Shown: positions 25,111-33,144 of the stretch, piece by piece
Numbering within the stretch: position 1 is the first letter of the stretch
Layout of the letters: each line of letters opens with the position of its first letter
Assembly: GCA_963737835.1 (NCBI GenBank)
Contig: CAVTUH010000001.1
Span: 1,922,001-1,986,000, forward strand
Source of the DNA: Palsa-1248 sp963737835
GTDB taxonomy: Bacteria > Gemmatimonadota > Gemmatimonadetes > Gemmatimonadales > Gemmatimonadaceae
Direction of reading: 5' to 3'
DNA length: 64,000 nt
Made by a program: the position numbers and the translations under genes
The notes under the pieces: model-generated
Database searches by the model: none
Told to the model about the DNA's origin: nothing
Seen by the model: only the letters and a program-made list of their open reading frames with translations

Positions 25111-25800
25111 ATGGCGACAGACGCATTGCTAGTTCGGCGCGCAATTGAAGGAGACGAGCGGGCACTGCGAGCACTCTGGTCGCAGTACGCGCCGCGCGTG
25201 GACGCAGTCATCCGGCGCCTCGTTGGCGATCCGGACGACGCCGCCGACGTCGCACAGGAGGTCTGGATTCAGATTTTCCGCGCCCTGCCCGGATTCCGCG
25301 GTGACGCCCAGTTTGGCACGTGGATCCATCGCATCGCGGTGAATCGCACGCTGAACGCGCTTCGCCGGTCAAGACGGGTGCACCTTATGGAAACTCCGAT
25401 CGAAGAAAACAGCGCGACGGCACCGCCGGACGACGAGCAACCGTTCCTGCGAGCCTCGATCAGAGAGGCAGCGGCTCGTCTCGCGCCGGGTGCGCGCGCG
25501 GTGTTCGTGCTGCACGACATCGAGGGCTATACACATGAAGAGATCGCCGCAGCGTTGGGCATTACCGCCGGCGGATCGAAATCCCAGCTCTTCAAGGCAC
25601 GCGTGAGGTTGCGCAGGATGCTGGCCCATCTGGCGAGTCCGCGCGACGCCGCCGATCCCGTCGACGGCAGCAATGGCGGGAATGCCATCACGGACCACGT
25701 GTCGGGCCGCCCGCGCTCGGAGTCCCGCAAGCTCGAGATCGGCGCTCGCCCAACTCAACCACCGGGCGCGCTTCGGTCCTGGAAAGGCGCGAGCCAATAA
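25111..25800 (+). CDS. ECF-family RNA polymerase sigma factor
   Basis: A 229-residue ECF sigma factor from the ATG at 25111; the open frame is longer upstream but without similarity. Region 2 is LWSQYAPRVDAVIRRLVGDP, DDAADVAQEVWIQIFRALPG and GTWIHRIAVNRTLNALRRSR. Region 4 is FVLHDIEGYTHEEIAAALGI and GGSKSQLFKARVRLRRML. The C-terminal 50 residues are a low-complexity tail. A zinc-finger anti-sigma gene follows after 20 bases and a PDZ protein after that, an arrangement typical of an envelope-stress module. Confidence 0.92.
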   Translation: MATDALLVRRAIEGDERALRALWSQYAPRVDAVIRRLVGDPDDAADVAQEVWIQIFRALPGFRGDAQFGTWIHRIAVNRTLNALRRSRRVHLMETPIEENSATAPPDDEQPFLRASIREAAARLAPGARAVFVLHDIEGYTHEEIAAALGITAGGSKSQLFKARVRLRRMLAHLASPRDAADPVDGSNGGNAITDHVSGRPRSESRKLEIGARPTQPPGALRSWKGASQ

Positions 25801-25820
25801 AGCAGCAATGGAGTGCACAC

Positions 25821-26624
25821 ATGGATAAGACGCTTGTCGGTCCGGCAATGCCAGATGGCGACCACCTCCCCCCCGAACGCCTTGCCGCGCTCGCGGATGA
25901 ATCGCCATCGCCCGCCGAAGCGCGCCATCTCGCCGCCTGTGCGCTCTGTGCAGAGGAGGTGGAGGCCTATCAAGCGCTACTCACCCTCACTCGGGGCGAG
26001 CGCGACCACCTGGACGAGCCGCTTCTCGACTGGGCCGCGCTATCGAATGCCCTGGCGCGCGAGCACCTGCTGGACGGGCCGCCTGCGCCCGCGTCGCGCT
26101 CGGTCCGCGCGGCGCGCGGCCGCTGGCCTCGCCTTGGCCCCTGGGGACAGGCCGCCGCCGCAACCGCCCTGCTGGCCGCGGGCTTGACGGTCGGCCGGCT
26201 GACAGCGGCGCATCAACCCCAGTCACCTTCTGAGCTCACCGGGAACCCCGCCCAGGGAGTTGCCGCGCTGGCGCCAGGTGGTGCCAGCATAACGCCACGA
26301 CTACGCCTGATCAGCGACAGTGCGGCGTTCAACTCGCGCGGTGAAGCCCTCGACGCCTTGGCCCAGGCGGAGACCCGGTATCGGCATGCAGTCGCGTACC
26401 TCATGCAAAGTGACAGCGGCGCGTTGAGCGAAGGGGCTGATGGTTTCCGGACTCGACTCGCCGCCCTCGACCAGATCGAGCGCGCCACGCAGGCGGCCCT
26501 GGCCACTGCACCCAATGATCCGGTGCTCAACCAGTGGTACATCTCGACCATCGGGGCACGCCAAGCCACAATTCGACAGCTCGGACAGGTGCAACCGGCC
26601 GAGCAGAACCCGCACCGGTACTGA
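25821..26624 (+). CDS. Anti-sigma factor with zinc finger and single membrane segment
   Basis: A 267-residue predicted anti-sigma factor. The N-terminal zinc-finger motif H-x3-C-x2-C appears as HLAACALC. A single hydrophobic segment follows at about 113-128 (AAAATALLAAGLTVGR), giving a cytoplasmic N-terminus and a periplasmic C-terminal helical domain (EALDALAQAETRYRHAVAYL; RTRLAALDQIERATQAALAT). It lies 20 bases after the sigma gene and 8 before the PDZ gene. Membrane topology suggests that release is triggered from the envelope side. Confidence 0.82.
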   Translation: MDKTLVGPAMPDGDHLPPERLAALADESPSPAEARHLAACALCAEEVEAYQALLTLTRGERDHLDEPLLDWAALSNALAREHLLDGPPAPASRSVRAARGRWPRLGPWGQAAAATALLAAGLTVGRLTAAHQPQSPSELTGNPAQGVAALAPGGASITPRLRLISDSAAFNSRGEALDALAQAETRYRHAVAYLMQSDSGALSEGADGFRTRLAALDQIERATQAALATAPNDPVLNQWYISTIGARQATIRQLGQVQPAEQNPHRY

Positions 26625-26632
26625 GTCCCGTC

Positions 26633-27547
26633 GTGCTGAGAGAAGGGACACTCACGTGGATCGCGGTCGCCAGCCTCGCTAGCTGGCGGCCGACGGCGAT
26701 CCGCGCCCAGGAAGAGCGGGCGACCTCCGCCGACACCGCCCTCGAAGTGATGACGGGGCAACACGAGCTGCCTTCCGGCTACCTCGGCATCACGTTCACC
26801 TGCCGGCTCAAGAGCCGCTGGAACGCCGACGGCCTGGCCGTGACGCATTACGAGTACCCCGCCGTCGCGTCCGTCGAGCCGGAATCGCCCGCCGCCAAAG
26901 CCGGGATCCAGGCCGGCGATACGATCGTCGCGTACGGCGGCCGCGACGTCCGGAACCACGTGATCGTGCTCAACAAGCTCCTGCTGCCCAATACCCGGTT
27001 GGCCATTACCATGCGCCGAAATGGCCAGCTGCGCGATGTCACGGTCGACATCGCGCGGCGCCCGAGAGACTTTGTCGACGTTTCGGTCGTATCGCCGCAG
27101 CCCGCATTGCCCCCGGCTCCGCCCGTCGCGCCGTCGATGGAGGCCCCGGGGGCACCGTCAACGCCGCCGGCCGCAGGCGCTCCTCCGCGGGTCACCGCGG
27201 GTTCGCGACCCCGCGCCGTACCCTGGTGGGCGTTGATCGGACCGAGCGTGCCCGGTGATGATCGGGTGGGATCCTTTGGCGGCGCTCAGGTCGTGGAAGC
27301 GACTCCCGACCTCCGGCAGGCCCTCGGGGTGCGAAGTGGCCTCCTCGTCGTGGTGGTCGATCCGGATACGCCGGCGGCCGAGTCGTCGCTTCGTGCAGGA
27401 GACTTGATCGTGAACGCCAATGGCGATGCCGTGACGACGCCGCAGCAACTCGTTCACATCGTCGAACGCACCATGCACAACCGCAACAGCATCACGCTCG
27501 AGGTCGAGCGCCAACACCACATGCGCCACGTGATCCTGCAGTGGTGA
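26633..27547 (+). CDS. Secreted protein with two PDZ domains
   Basis: A 304-residue protein from the GTG at 26633 with an N-terminal signal (TLTWIAVASLASWRPTAIRA, cleavage before QEE). Two PDZ domains are visible: GYLGITFTCRLKSRWNADGL with VEPESPAAKAGIQAGDTIVA, and after a Pro-rich linker GVRSGLLVVVVDPDTPAAES with SLRAGDLIVNANGDAVTTPQ. No protease domain is present. Coupled to an ECF sigma/anti-sigma pair, it may bind misfolded envelope proteins and tune release of the anti-sigma factor, by analogy with PDZ sensing in sigma-E systems; this is inference. Confidence 0.82.
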   Translation: MLREGTLTWIAVASLASWRPTAIRAQEERATSADTALEVMTGQHELPSGYLGITFTCRLKSRWNADGLAVTHYEYPAVASVEPESPAAKAGIQAGDTIVAYGGRDVRNHVIVLNKLLLPNTRLAITMRRNGQLRDVTVDIARRPRDFVDVSVVSPQPALPPAPPVAPSMEAPGAPSTPPAAGAPPRVTAGSRPRAVPWWALIGPSVPGDDRVGSFGGAQVVEATPDLRQALGVRSGLLVVVVDPDTPAAESSLRAGDLIVNANGDAVTTPQQLVHIVERTMHNRNSITLEVERQHHMRHVILQW

Positions 27548-27619
27548 CGCGGCGCTTCGCGCCCGGGGCGCGCCGGTCGCGATTATCTTTCACGATCTGT
27601 ACCGAGCGGAGTGATCGTC

Positions 27620-28009
27620 ATGACCGATACGTCGCAGCCACAGTCCCCGCCCGCCGTCGCGAACCAGCCGGCTGAGAGTGCCGCCTCCGCAGGCGCGCCG
27701 CCATCGGAGGACGCAGTCACGCAGGACCAGGTCCGCATGGTGCTGCGCCGTGTGAAGGACCCAGAGCTCAACTTGAACGTCGTCGATCTGGGGTTGATCT
27801 ACGACGTCGCCGTCACGGGCTCGACGGTGACCGTGGACATGAGCCTGACGTCGCCCGGCTGTCCGTCGGGCCCCGAGATCATGGGCGAAGTCGAACGCGA
27901 GATCCGGGAGATGCCCGGCGTCACCGAGGCCACGATCAATCTGGTGTGGACACCGTTCTGGTCTCCCGACCGCATCGAGCCGCGCGTGCGAGCGTATCTG
28001 GGAATTTAG
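27620..28009 (+). CDS. DUF59/MIP18-type Fe-S assembly factor
   Basis: A 129-residue protein of the DUF59 (SufT/PaaD-like) family, factors that help insert iron-sulfur clusters into target proteins. The family signature is RVKDPELNLNVVDLGLIYDV and MSLTSPGCPSGPEIMGEVE with the conserved cysteine. The first 30 residues are Ala/Pro/Gln-rich. ATG at 27620 preferred, with GCGGAG upstream. The stop codon TAG at 28007-28009 is the first part of a GACGTTG heptamer hairpin, which thus directly abuts the gene. Confidence 0.88.
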   Translation: MTDTSQPQSPPAVANQPAESAASAGAPPSEDAVTQDQVRMVLRRVKDPELNLNVVDLGLIYDVAVTGSTVTVDMSLTSPGCPSGPEIMGEVEREIREMPGVTEATINLVWTPFWSPDRIEPRVRAYLGI

Positions 28010-28120
28010 ACGTTGGACGTTGGACGTTAGACGTTGGAAAAGAAACCTCGAGGCCAGCTACGATGCACCCAGCCGGTCCTCGAGGTTTGTTCTAACGTCC
28101 AACGTCTAACGTCCAACGTC
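28009..28120. repeat. Heptamer-arm hairpin, GACGTTG type, element A
   Basis: Four 7-mers (GACGTTG, GACGTTG, GACGTTA, GACGTTG; 28009-28036) are mirrored by TAACGTC, CAACGTC, TAACGTC, CAACGTC (28093-28120). Between them is an imperfect core whose ends AAACCTCGAGG and CCTCGAGGTTT form an 11-bp stem and whose middle contains ATGCA. The whole element can fold as one long hairpin. It lies between convergent genes. It serves as the reference for the copies at 37.3, 38.7, 42.0, 55.4 and 58.7 kb. I do not recognise it as a described repeat. Confidence 0.9.
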
Positions 28121-28127
28121 TAGCCGT

Positions 28128-28748
28128 TCAGCCGTTCAGCAGCGCCTTCACCACCAGGACCGCAATCGCCCCGCCGAGGCTCACGAACGTGCTGGACTCG
28201 GAGCGCCACGCGCGGGGCCAGTCATAGCCGCGACCGACCCGGCGAGGCCCTGGCGCGGGCCGGCGCGGAATCCATCGTGCCGTACGGCCTTTGTACGACA
28301 GGTACGCTTCACCGAACAACGATTCGAGCACCGCTTCTTCGTACCGCACGATGAGACCGTACTCGATCGCGAACGTCGTCGTGGCGAGCGGCAGCAGCCA
28401 GGGGACGCCCGAAGCAATGGCGACGCCGGCCCAGGTGAGCGCGTTGCCTACGTAGAGGGGATTCCGCACCCACGCGAACGGCCCCTCGGTCACGAGGTGG
28501 CCGACCGCTCGCGATCGTCGACGCGTCTCGGGCCCGGCGACCGCGACGCCTGCGAGACGCACCACTTCACCAAACGCGATGACGGTGAGTCCCAAAATCC
28601 ACGCGCGCATGGTCATGTTGCCCGGCACGCACGCCGCGAGCAGCCCGAGCGGGATGGGCAGCAGGCCGCGATGCCGGAACAACCAGCCTCCAATGACCGC
28701 CGGTCGTGCACGCTCGGACTGACTCAGCCCTTGCGCCGTCGGCGCCAT
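28128..28748 (-). CDS. Isoprenylcysteine/phospholipid-type methyltransferase, membrane
   Basis: A membrane methyltransferase-like protein of about 206 residues from the ATG at 28748, with four or five hydrophobic segments. The C-terminal domain resembles ICMT/PEMT enzymes: HLVTEGPFAWVRNPLYVGNA and EAVLESLFGEAYLSYKGRTA, with the R-N-P-x-Y motif and the late Glu that bind S-adenosylmethionine. The open frame extends 82 codons upstream but that part looks non-coding. Substrate unknown. Confidence 0.8.
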   Translation of the reverse strand: MAPTAQGLSQSERARPAVIGGWLFRHRGLLPIPLGLLAACVPGNMTMRAWILGLTVIAFGEVVRLAGVAVAGPETRRRSRAVGHLVTEGPFAWVRNPLYVGNALTWAGVAIASGVPWLLPLATTTFAIEYGLIVRYEEAVLESLFGEAYLSYKGRTARWIPRRPAPGPRRVGRGYDWPRAWRSESSTFVSLGGAIAVLVVKALLNG

Positions 28749-29021
28749 CGGGACCGGCAGGCCGGCTCGTGCGATCGCACCCGATGACCGTGCAGCGGCG
28801 CGCACCAGACGAGCGCCCCCTGGCACGGCGACATGCAGTCGGCGGCCGTCCAATGCGGCCTCGCCCTCCGCGAGCGCCGTCTGCTCCTCCACCCCGATAC
28901 GAGCGAGATGGTATCGGTCCCGAGCGCCGGCACGCATCAGATTCCGGCCGACGCTGCCGGCACCATCTACTCCGAGATCACGAATCACAGTCATGCCCGC
29001 TGCGGCGAGTGTACTCGATGG
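28749..29021. other. Gap without recognisable gene
   Basis: 273 bases between two leftward genes. The upstream extension of the methyltransferase frame is open through here, but its product is Arg/Ala-rich and similar to nothing I know. No repeat, hairpin or RNA gene is visible. Confidence 0.4.
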
Positions 29022-29834
29022 TCATGCGTTGACTGCCTGAAACAGGAATTCCCCTGTTACGTGGTTGAATGCGGCCGGGCGCTCAATGTTACTGAGGTGG
29101 CCAGCACCAGTAAGCACCTCGAACTGACTTCCCGCAATTGCCTCGTGCATCACGCGCGCCTCCGACGCGGGGATGAGCGTATCCTCATCTCCGGCGATGA
29201 TGAGAGTCGGCACATCGATGGTCGACAGCAAGTCCATGGAATCCGGCCGCTTCATCATCGCCTCCAATGCACCAACAATGCCCGCCACGGGTGCCAACGC
29301 TAGCATCCGGTGGGTGGCCGTGACTAGTGCCGGGTTACGCGCGCGCGTCGTCGCCCCCAACATGGCGGCGATTTGGAGGTCCGCCACCGCTCGACTGCCT
29401 TCACTCCGAGCCACCGCCACCAGTCGTCGACGCCGCGCGCGCATCTCCTCGCTGTCGGCCGTCGCGCGCGTATGAGCCAGAACGAGCGCCCGCACCCGCG
29501 ACCGATGGCGACGCCAGAACGAGAAGGCGACGTAGCCGCCCATCGACAGCCCGACCAGGACCGCATCGGGGATAGACAGCGCATCGAGGAGAGCGGCAAC
29601 GTCGTCCGCGTACTGCTCCATGGAGCACGGTGCTGCGGCCGTCGAGCCGCCAAATCCGCGGAGATCCGGCGCGACGCACCGCGCGCGGTCGGCGAACGCG
29701 CCGACCTGTGCGGCCCACAACGAACGGTCGTGCGGAAAGCCGTGGAGAAAGACGACCGCCGGCCCGGTGCCTACGTCGTCGTAGGCCATGCCGATCGACG
29801 TGGGCAGGGTGATCACAGTGGCTCGCGATGGCAT
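29022..29834 (-). CDS. Alpha/beta-fold hydrolase
   Basis: A 270-residue alpha/beta hydrolase. The oxyanion segment is VVFLHGFPHDRSLWAAQVGA, the nucleophile elbow is GLSMGGYVAF, the acid lies in IAGDEDTLIPASEA and the catalytic His in GAGHLSNIERPAAF. These features fit esterases, lactonases and 3-oxoadipate enol-lactonase-like enzymes; the substrate cannot be told. It overlaps the end of the preceding PLP enzyme by 22 bases and so is probably cotranscribed. Confidence 0.88.
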   Translation of the reverse strand: MPSRATVITLPTSIGMAYDDVGTGPAVVFLHGFPHDRSLWAAQVGAFADRARCVAPDLRGFGGSTAAAPCSMEQYADDVAALLDALSIPDAVLVGLSMGGYVAFSFWRRHRSRVRALVLAHTRATADSEEMRARRRRLVAVARSEGSRAVADLQIAAMLGATTRARNPALVTATHRMLALAPVAGIVGALEAMMKRPDSMDLLSTIDVPTLIIAGDEDTLIPASEARVMHEAIAGSQFEVLTGAGHLSNIERPAAFNHVTGEFLFQAVNA

Positions 29835-30994
29835 GCGGCCGACGTCAGGGTGTGCGACCCGACGACCCGCCCGTCGAACGTCGCCCAGAGCATGACGCGC
29901 GTGGCCTCTCGGCCGCGTTCAGCCATCGCGAGGGCGACGGCGGCCGCTTTGGCCGAGTAGGTCGCATCGAGCACGGGTGGAGTCGCATGTGAATCATTGG
30001 AGTCGTAGAGCGCGCGAAAGAGTGTCGCCGCGCGTGCCCCCGCCGCTAGAGGGCGGCCGTACGCCCCGCCGAACGCCGTGTGGTCTACGACGACAGGGGC
30101 GACGTCGAGCCGACGCGACGGGGCCGTGCCATAGCCACGCAGGAAAGCCAGCGTGCGGCGGATCAAGGCACGGATTCGGGTGCCATTGGCGACGGTGCGC
30201 GGCGCGACTCGCGCCGCGACCACGACGGTGCGCATCCCCGCGATCCCGAAGGCAATGGCGAGCCCCGCAGCGGTTCCGCCGCTACCGAGCGGGACGACTA
30301 CATGGGTGGGCTCCGGCGCCTCGCCGGCGACAATTTGCTCGGCAAGCTCGAGGCCGGCGCTGACGTGACCCAGTACGCCCAGCGGCGTGCTGCCGCCGAT
30401 CGGAACGTACAGTCGACGTCCGCTGACGCCCTGAGCCGGCGCCCCAAGCCCGGCCCTCATCCCGGCTCGCCACAGCCCGATGCGCAGGATGGCAAGAGCC
30501 GGCCAGCGATCCGATTGGATCGTTGCGCAATGCGCCGCCGCGGCGGCAGCCACATCCCGGGCTTCGGGGTGCATGTCGTGCCGCCAGCGTACAGCCACGG
30601 TTCGTGCCCCAAGACGCGCGGCGTGCACCGCAGTGGCGTAGACGTGTGTCGAGCCCTCGCCTCCGGCGGTGAGGACCGTGTCGCCCGGTCGCACGCGCCC
30701 CAGCAGGAACTCCAGCGCGCGCACCTTGTTCCCGGCCGCGACCGGCGCGTTCTGGTCGTCGCGCTTGAGCCATAGCACACCGACCCCCGCCGGCTCAACG
30801 CGCTCGATTGGCGAGGGGTAGCTGCCGAGTACCACCCGCGGAAGCGCCGCGAGCGCCGGGAAGCGATCATAGAGCGGTAGCCGAGCGGCCGCCCGTGGGT
30901 GGCGCGCGGCACTCGGCTCCGCGACGCGGGGCACGCCAGACAACGCTTGGTCGCCTGCCTTCCCCTTAGATTGCACACCCGGTGACTCCGCCAT
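29813..30994 (-). CDS. PLP-dependent enzyme, ACC deaminase/D-cysteine desulfhydrase family
   Basis: A 393-residue member of the tryptophan-synthase-beta superfamily, ACC deaminase/D-cysteine desulfhydrase branch. The PLP-lysine segment is APVAAGNKVRALEFLLG, preceded by VLWLKRDDQN, and the phosphate-binding loop is VPLGSGGTAAGLAIAF. The early block PRVVLGSYPSPIERVEPAG is typical of the family. It starts at ATG 30994 and is divergent from rnd, the two possible start regions overlapping slightly. Which amino acid it deaminates cannot be decided from sequence alone. Confidence 0.85.
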   Translation of the reverse strand: MAESPGVQSKGKAGDQALSGVPRVAEPSAARHPRAAARLPLYDRFPALAALPRVVLGSYPSPIERVEPAGVGVLWLKRDDQNAPVAAGNKVRALEFLLGRVRPGDTVLTAGGEGSTHVYATAVHAARLGARTVAVRWRHDMHPEARDVAAAAAAHCATIQSDRWPALAILRIGLWRAGMRAGLGAPAQGVSGRRLYVPIGGSTPLGVLGHVSAGLELAEQIVAGEAPEPTHVVVPLGSGGTAAGLAIAFGIAGMRTVVVAARVAPRTVANGTRIRALIRRTLAFLRGYGTAPSRRLDVAPVVVDHTAFGGAYGRPLAAGARAATLFRALYDSNDSHATPPVLDATYSAKAAAVALAMAERGREATRVMLWATFDGRVVGSHTLTSAACHREPL

Positions 30995-31059
30995 CTCCAC
31001 GCTCACCTTCCGCCGCCCGCCCCGCGGACTCCGGCGCACGTGCGCCGGAAGGCCGCCAA

Positions 31060-32211
31060 GTGAGCGGAGACGATCTGTCTCTAGCGTACATCGATGCGCC
31101 CGGCGCTGCTCGGGAATTCCTGGAGCAGATCGTCGAGGTTCCTCGGTTGGCACTCGACACCGAAGGAGCAAGCTTTCACCGTTTCGTCGACCGTATATAC
31201 CTGCTGCAGATAACCACTGCGGCCGGGAGCGCGATCATCGATCCACTCGCCGCGGGTCCGCTGGGAGGCCTCGGCAGTCTGCTCGAGAATCGGGCCGTGG
31301 AGGTCGTGTTCCATGATGCGGACTATGACCTCCGCTTGCTCCATCAGGACTATGCATGGCGTGTAACCAATATTTTCGATACGCGGATTGCCGCCCAGCT
31401 GTTGGGGCTCCGAGCCTTCGGGTTGGCGGCGCTGCTCGAGCGCTACTTCGGGGTTCGTCTCGATAAGAAACATCAGCGCGCCGATTGGTCGATGCGGCCG
31501 CTCACACCCGGGATGCTCGACTACGCAGCACAGGACACGCGCTATCTGCTCGACCTGCGCGACCGGTTGGCCGCGGAGCTCCGCGACCGGGGGCGCCTCG
31601 AATGGGCGCGGGAGGAGTTCCAACGGCTGGAAGGCACACAATGGCCGGTCGACGATCCAGCAGACGCGTTTCTCCGACTGAAGGGTGCGCGTGATCTCAC
31701 GCGACGAGAGCTCGCGCTTCTCCGTGAGCTCGTGCGCTGGCGAGACGGGGTCGCCGCAGCGGTGGACCGTGCCACTTTCCGGGTGGTGGGGAATGAGACA
31801 CTGCTCGAGGTGGCGCGCCAGGCGCCAACGACGCGCGAATCGCTCGCCGCCATCCGCGGTATGCCGCGCGGGATCGTCGAGTCGCGAGGCGCCGAGGTGC
31901 TCGCAGCTGTGCAGCGCGGCGTGAGAGTGCCCGAGGCTCAGTTGCCCCGCTTCCCGCGCGCCGCGCGGTGGGACCGTGACCCGGACGTGGACGACCGGGT
32001 CGCCCGCCTCAAGCGCGTGCGCGATGACGCGGCCGCGCGTCTCGATCTCGATCCCGGCCTCCTCTGCTCGCGCGAGCGGCTGGAAGCCATCGCGCGCCGC
32101 AAGCCCCGCTCGCTCGAGGAGCTGCGGGAAGTGCCGGGGCTGCGGGCTTGGCAGATCGGAGAGCTGGGAAGCGGGCTGCTGGCAGAGGTTGAAGGGCCAG
32201 GATCCGCCTAG
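31060..32211 (+). CDS. rnd: Ribonuclease D
   Basis: A 383-residue RNase D from the GTG at 31060 (an ATG at 30982 would add 26 residues). The DEDDy exonuclease has ALDTEGASFHRFVDRIYLLQ with the first Asp-x-Glu, FHDADYDLRLLHQDY, and the late LDYAAQDTRYLLDL with Tyr and Asp. Two HRDC-like helical domains follow (LKGARDLTRRELALLRELVR; ARKPRSLEELREVPGLRA-like in the C-terminus). It trims tRNA and other structured RNA 3' ends. Its end overlaps the convergent ferredoxin by 4 bases. Confidence 0.92.
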   Translation: MSGDDLSLAYIDAPGAAREFLEQIVEVPRLALDTEGASFHRFVDRIYLLQITTAAGSAIIDPLAAGPLGGLGSLLENRAVEVVFHDADYDLRLLHQDYAWRVTNIFDTRIAAQLLGLRAFGLAALLERYFGVRLDKKHQRADWSMRPLTPGMLDYAAQDTRYLLDLRDRLAAELRDRGRLEWAREEFQRLEGTQWPVDDPADAFLRLKGARDLTRRELALLRELVRWRDGVAAAVDRATFRVVGNETLLEVARQAPTTRESLAAIRGMPRGIVESRGAEVLAAVQRGVRVPEAQLPRFPRAARWDRDPDVDDRVARLKRVRDDAAARLDLDPGLLCSRERLEAIARRKPRSLEELREVPGLRAWQIGELGSGLLAEVEGPGSA

Positions 32212-32471
32212 CGCTGCGGCTTCCCTGGCGGACTCTCGCTCTTGAACACGTTCCGGTTGATCTGGATGTACTGCTGCTGATTGGCCGGAACATCCTCTTC
32301 CGGAAAGATCGCCGTCACCGGGCACTCGGGTTCACACGCACCGCAGTCGATGCATTCGTCCGGGTGGATGTAGAGCTGCTGCTCGCCTTCGTAAATGCAG
32401 TCGACCGGACAGACATCGACGCACGCTCTGTCCTTGACGTTGATGCAGGTTTCGGTGATGACGTACGGCAT
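32208..32471 (-). CDS. fdxA: 7Fe/8Fe ferredoxin
   Basis: An 87-residue bacterial ferredoxin. Cysteines are arranged as in FdxA-type 7Fe proteins: CINVKDRACVDVCPVDCIYE and ECIDCGACEPECPVTAIFPE, i.e. a 3Fe-4S and a 4Fe-4S site. The C-terminal helix YIQINRNVF completes the usual fold. It transfers single electrons to cytoplasmic partners. It is convergent with rnd, overlapping by 4 bases. Confidence 0.94.
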   Translation of the reverse strand: MPYVITETCINVKDRACVDVCPVDCIYEGEQQLYIHPDECIDCGACEPECPVTAIFPEEDVPANQQQYIQINRNVFKSESPPGKPQR

Positions 32472-32531
32472 GGGTTCTCGTGGGAAAGACGGGGTTCGGA
32501 GAAGGATAATACACGCGGGCGGTTCAAGAGA

Positions 32532-33143
32532 TTAGGGGTTCGGGAGGTCTTTCAACACCCGCCCCGGCAGTGCCAGATACGGCGTCGGATCCACGGCCTC
32601 GCCGTCCCACCAGCGCGCGGCGTTTGGGCGCCGCATGAGCTGAAAATGGAGGTGCGGCACGTTCGCCGGCGCATCGCCTGTCGTGCCAACGTATCCGATG
32701 ACCTGTCCCTTCGAGACGACCGCTCCCTCGGCGAGAGCATGCGCGTAGCGCTCCAGATGCGCGTAGTAGTACACGTAGCGGTCGGTCGGATCGACGGCGT
32801 AGATGGTGATCCCACCCAGCGTGTTGCGCCGGAGGCGAAGCACGCGGCCGTCGTCCGCAGCCAGGACGGGCGTACCGCGCGGTGCCATGATGTCGACGGC
32901 GTGATGCACGCGGCCTCCACTCCGGGCGTCGTCGAAGCTGTCGTGGACTTGCTCAGGTCGAACGCCCGCCACGGGGACCATGAGCATGCGGAGCCGCAGG
33001 TACCATCGCTCATCAAGCACGACGGGGCCGGTTGCGCTCGCCGTAATCGGCGTCGTCTGCGGAGCAGGCCGGCCGGCGCACCCCTCCGCCACCAGTGCCA
33101 GCCCCAGTTGGGCACACGCCATCGCTCGCCGGCAGCGGCTCAC
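32532..33143 (-). CDS. M23 family metallopeptidase lipoprotein
   Basis: A 203-residue predicted lipoprotein with a LytM/M23 peptidase domain. The GTG at 33143 has AAGGAG upstream and starts one base after the preceding stop; it gives a signal ending in LALVAEGCAG with lipidated cysteine. The peptidase domain shows HHAVDIMAPRGTPVLAADDG (H-x3-D) and NVPHLHFQLMR (H-x-H), the zinc ligands of active M23 enzymes. It probably cleaves peptidoglycan cross-bridges in the envelope. It is translationally coupled to the epimerase-like gene. Confidence 0.88.
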   Translation of the reverse strand: MSRCRRAMACAQLGLALVAEGCAGRPAPQTTPITASATGPVVLDERWYLRLRMLMVPVAGVRPEQVHDSFDDARSGGRVHHAVDIMAPRGTPVLAADDGRVLRLRRNTLGGITIYAVDPTDRYVYYYAHLERYAHALAEGAVVSKGQVIGYVGTTGDAPANVPHLHFQLMRRPNAARWWDGEAVDPTPYLALPGRVLKDLPNP

Positions 33144-33144
33144 A

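Noticed and set aside
27995..28125. Insertion sequence or MITE origin of the hairpin elements
   Set aside because: No target-site duplication was recognised at borders and no transposase lies nearby; not excluded but not supported.
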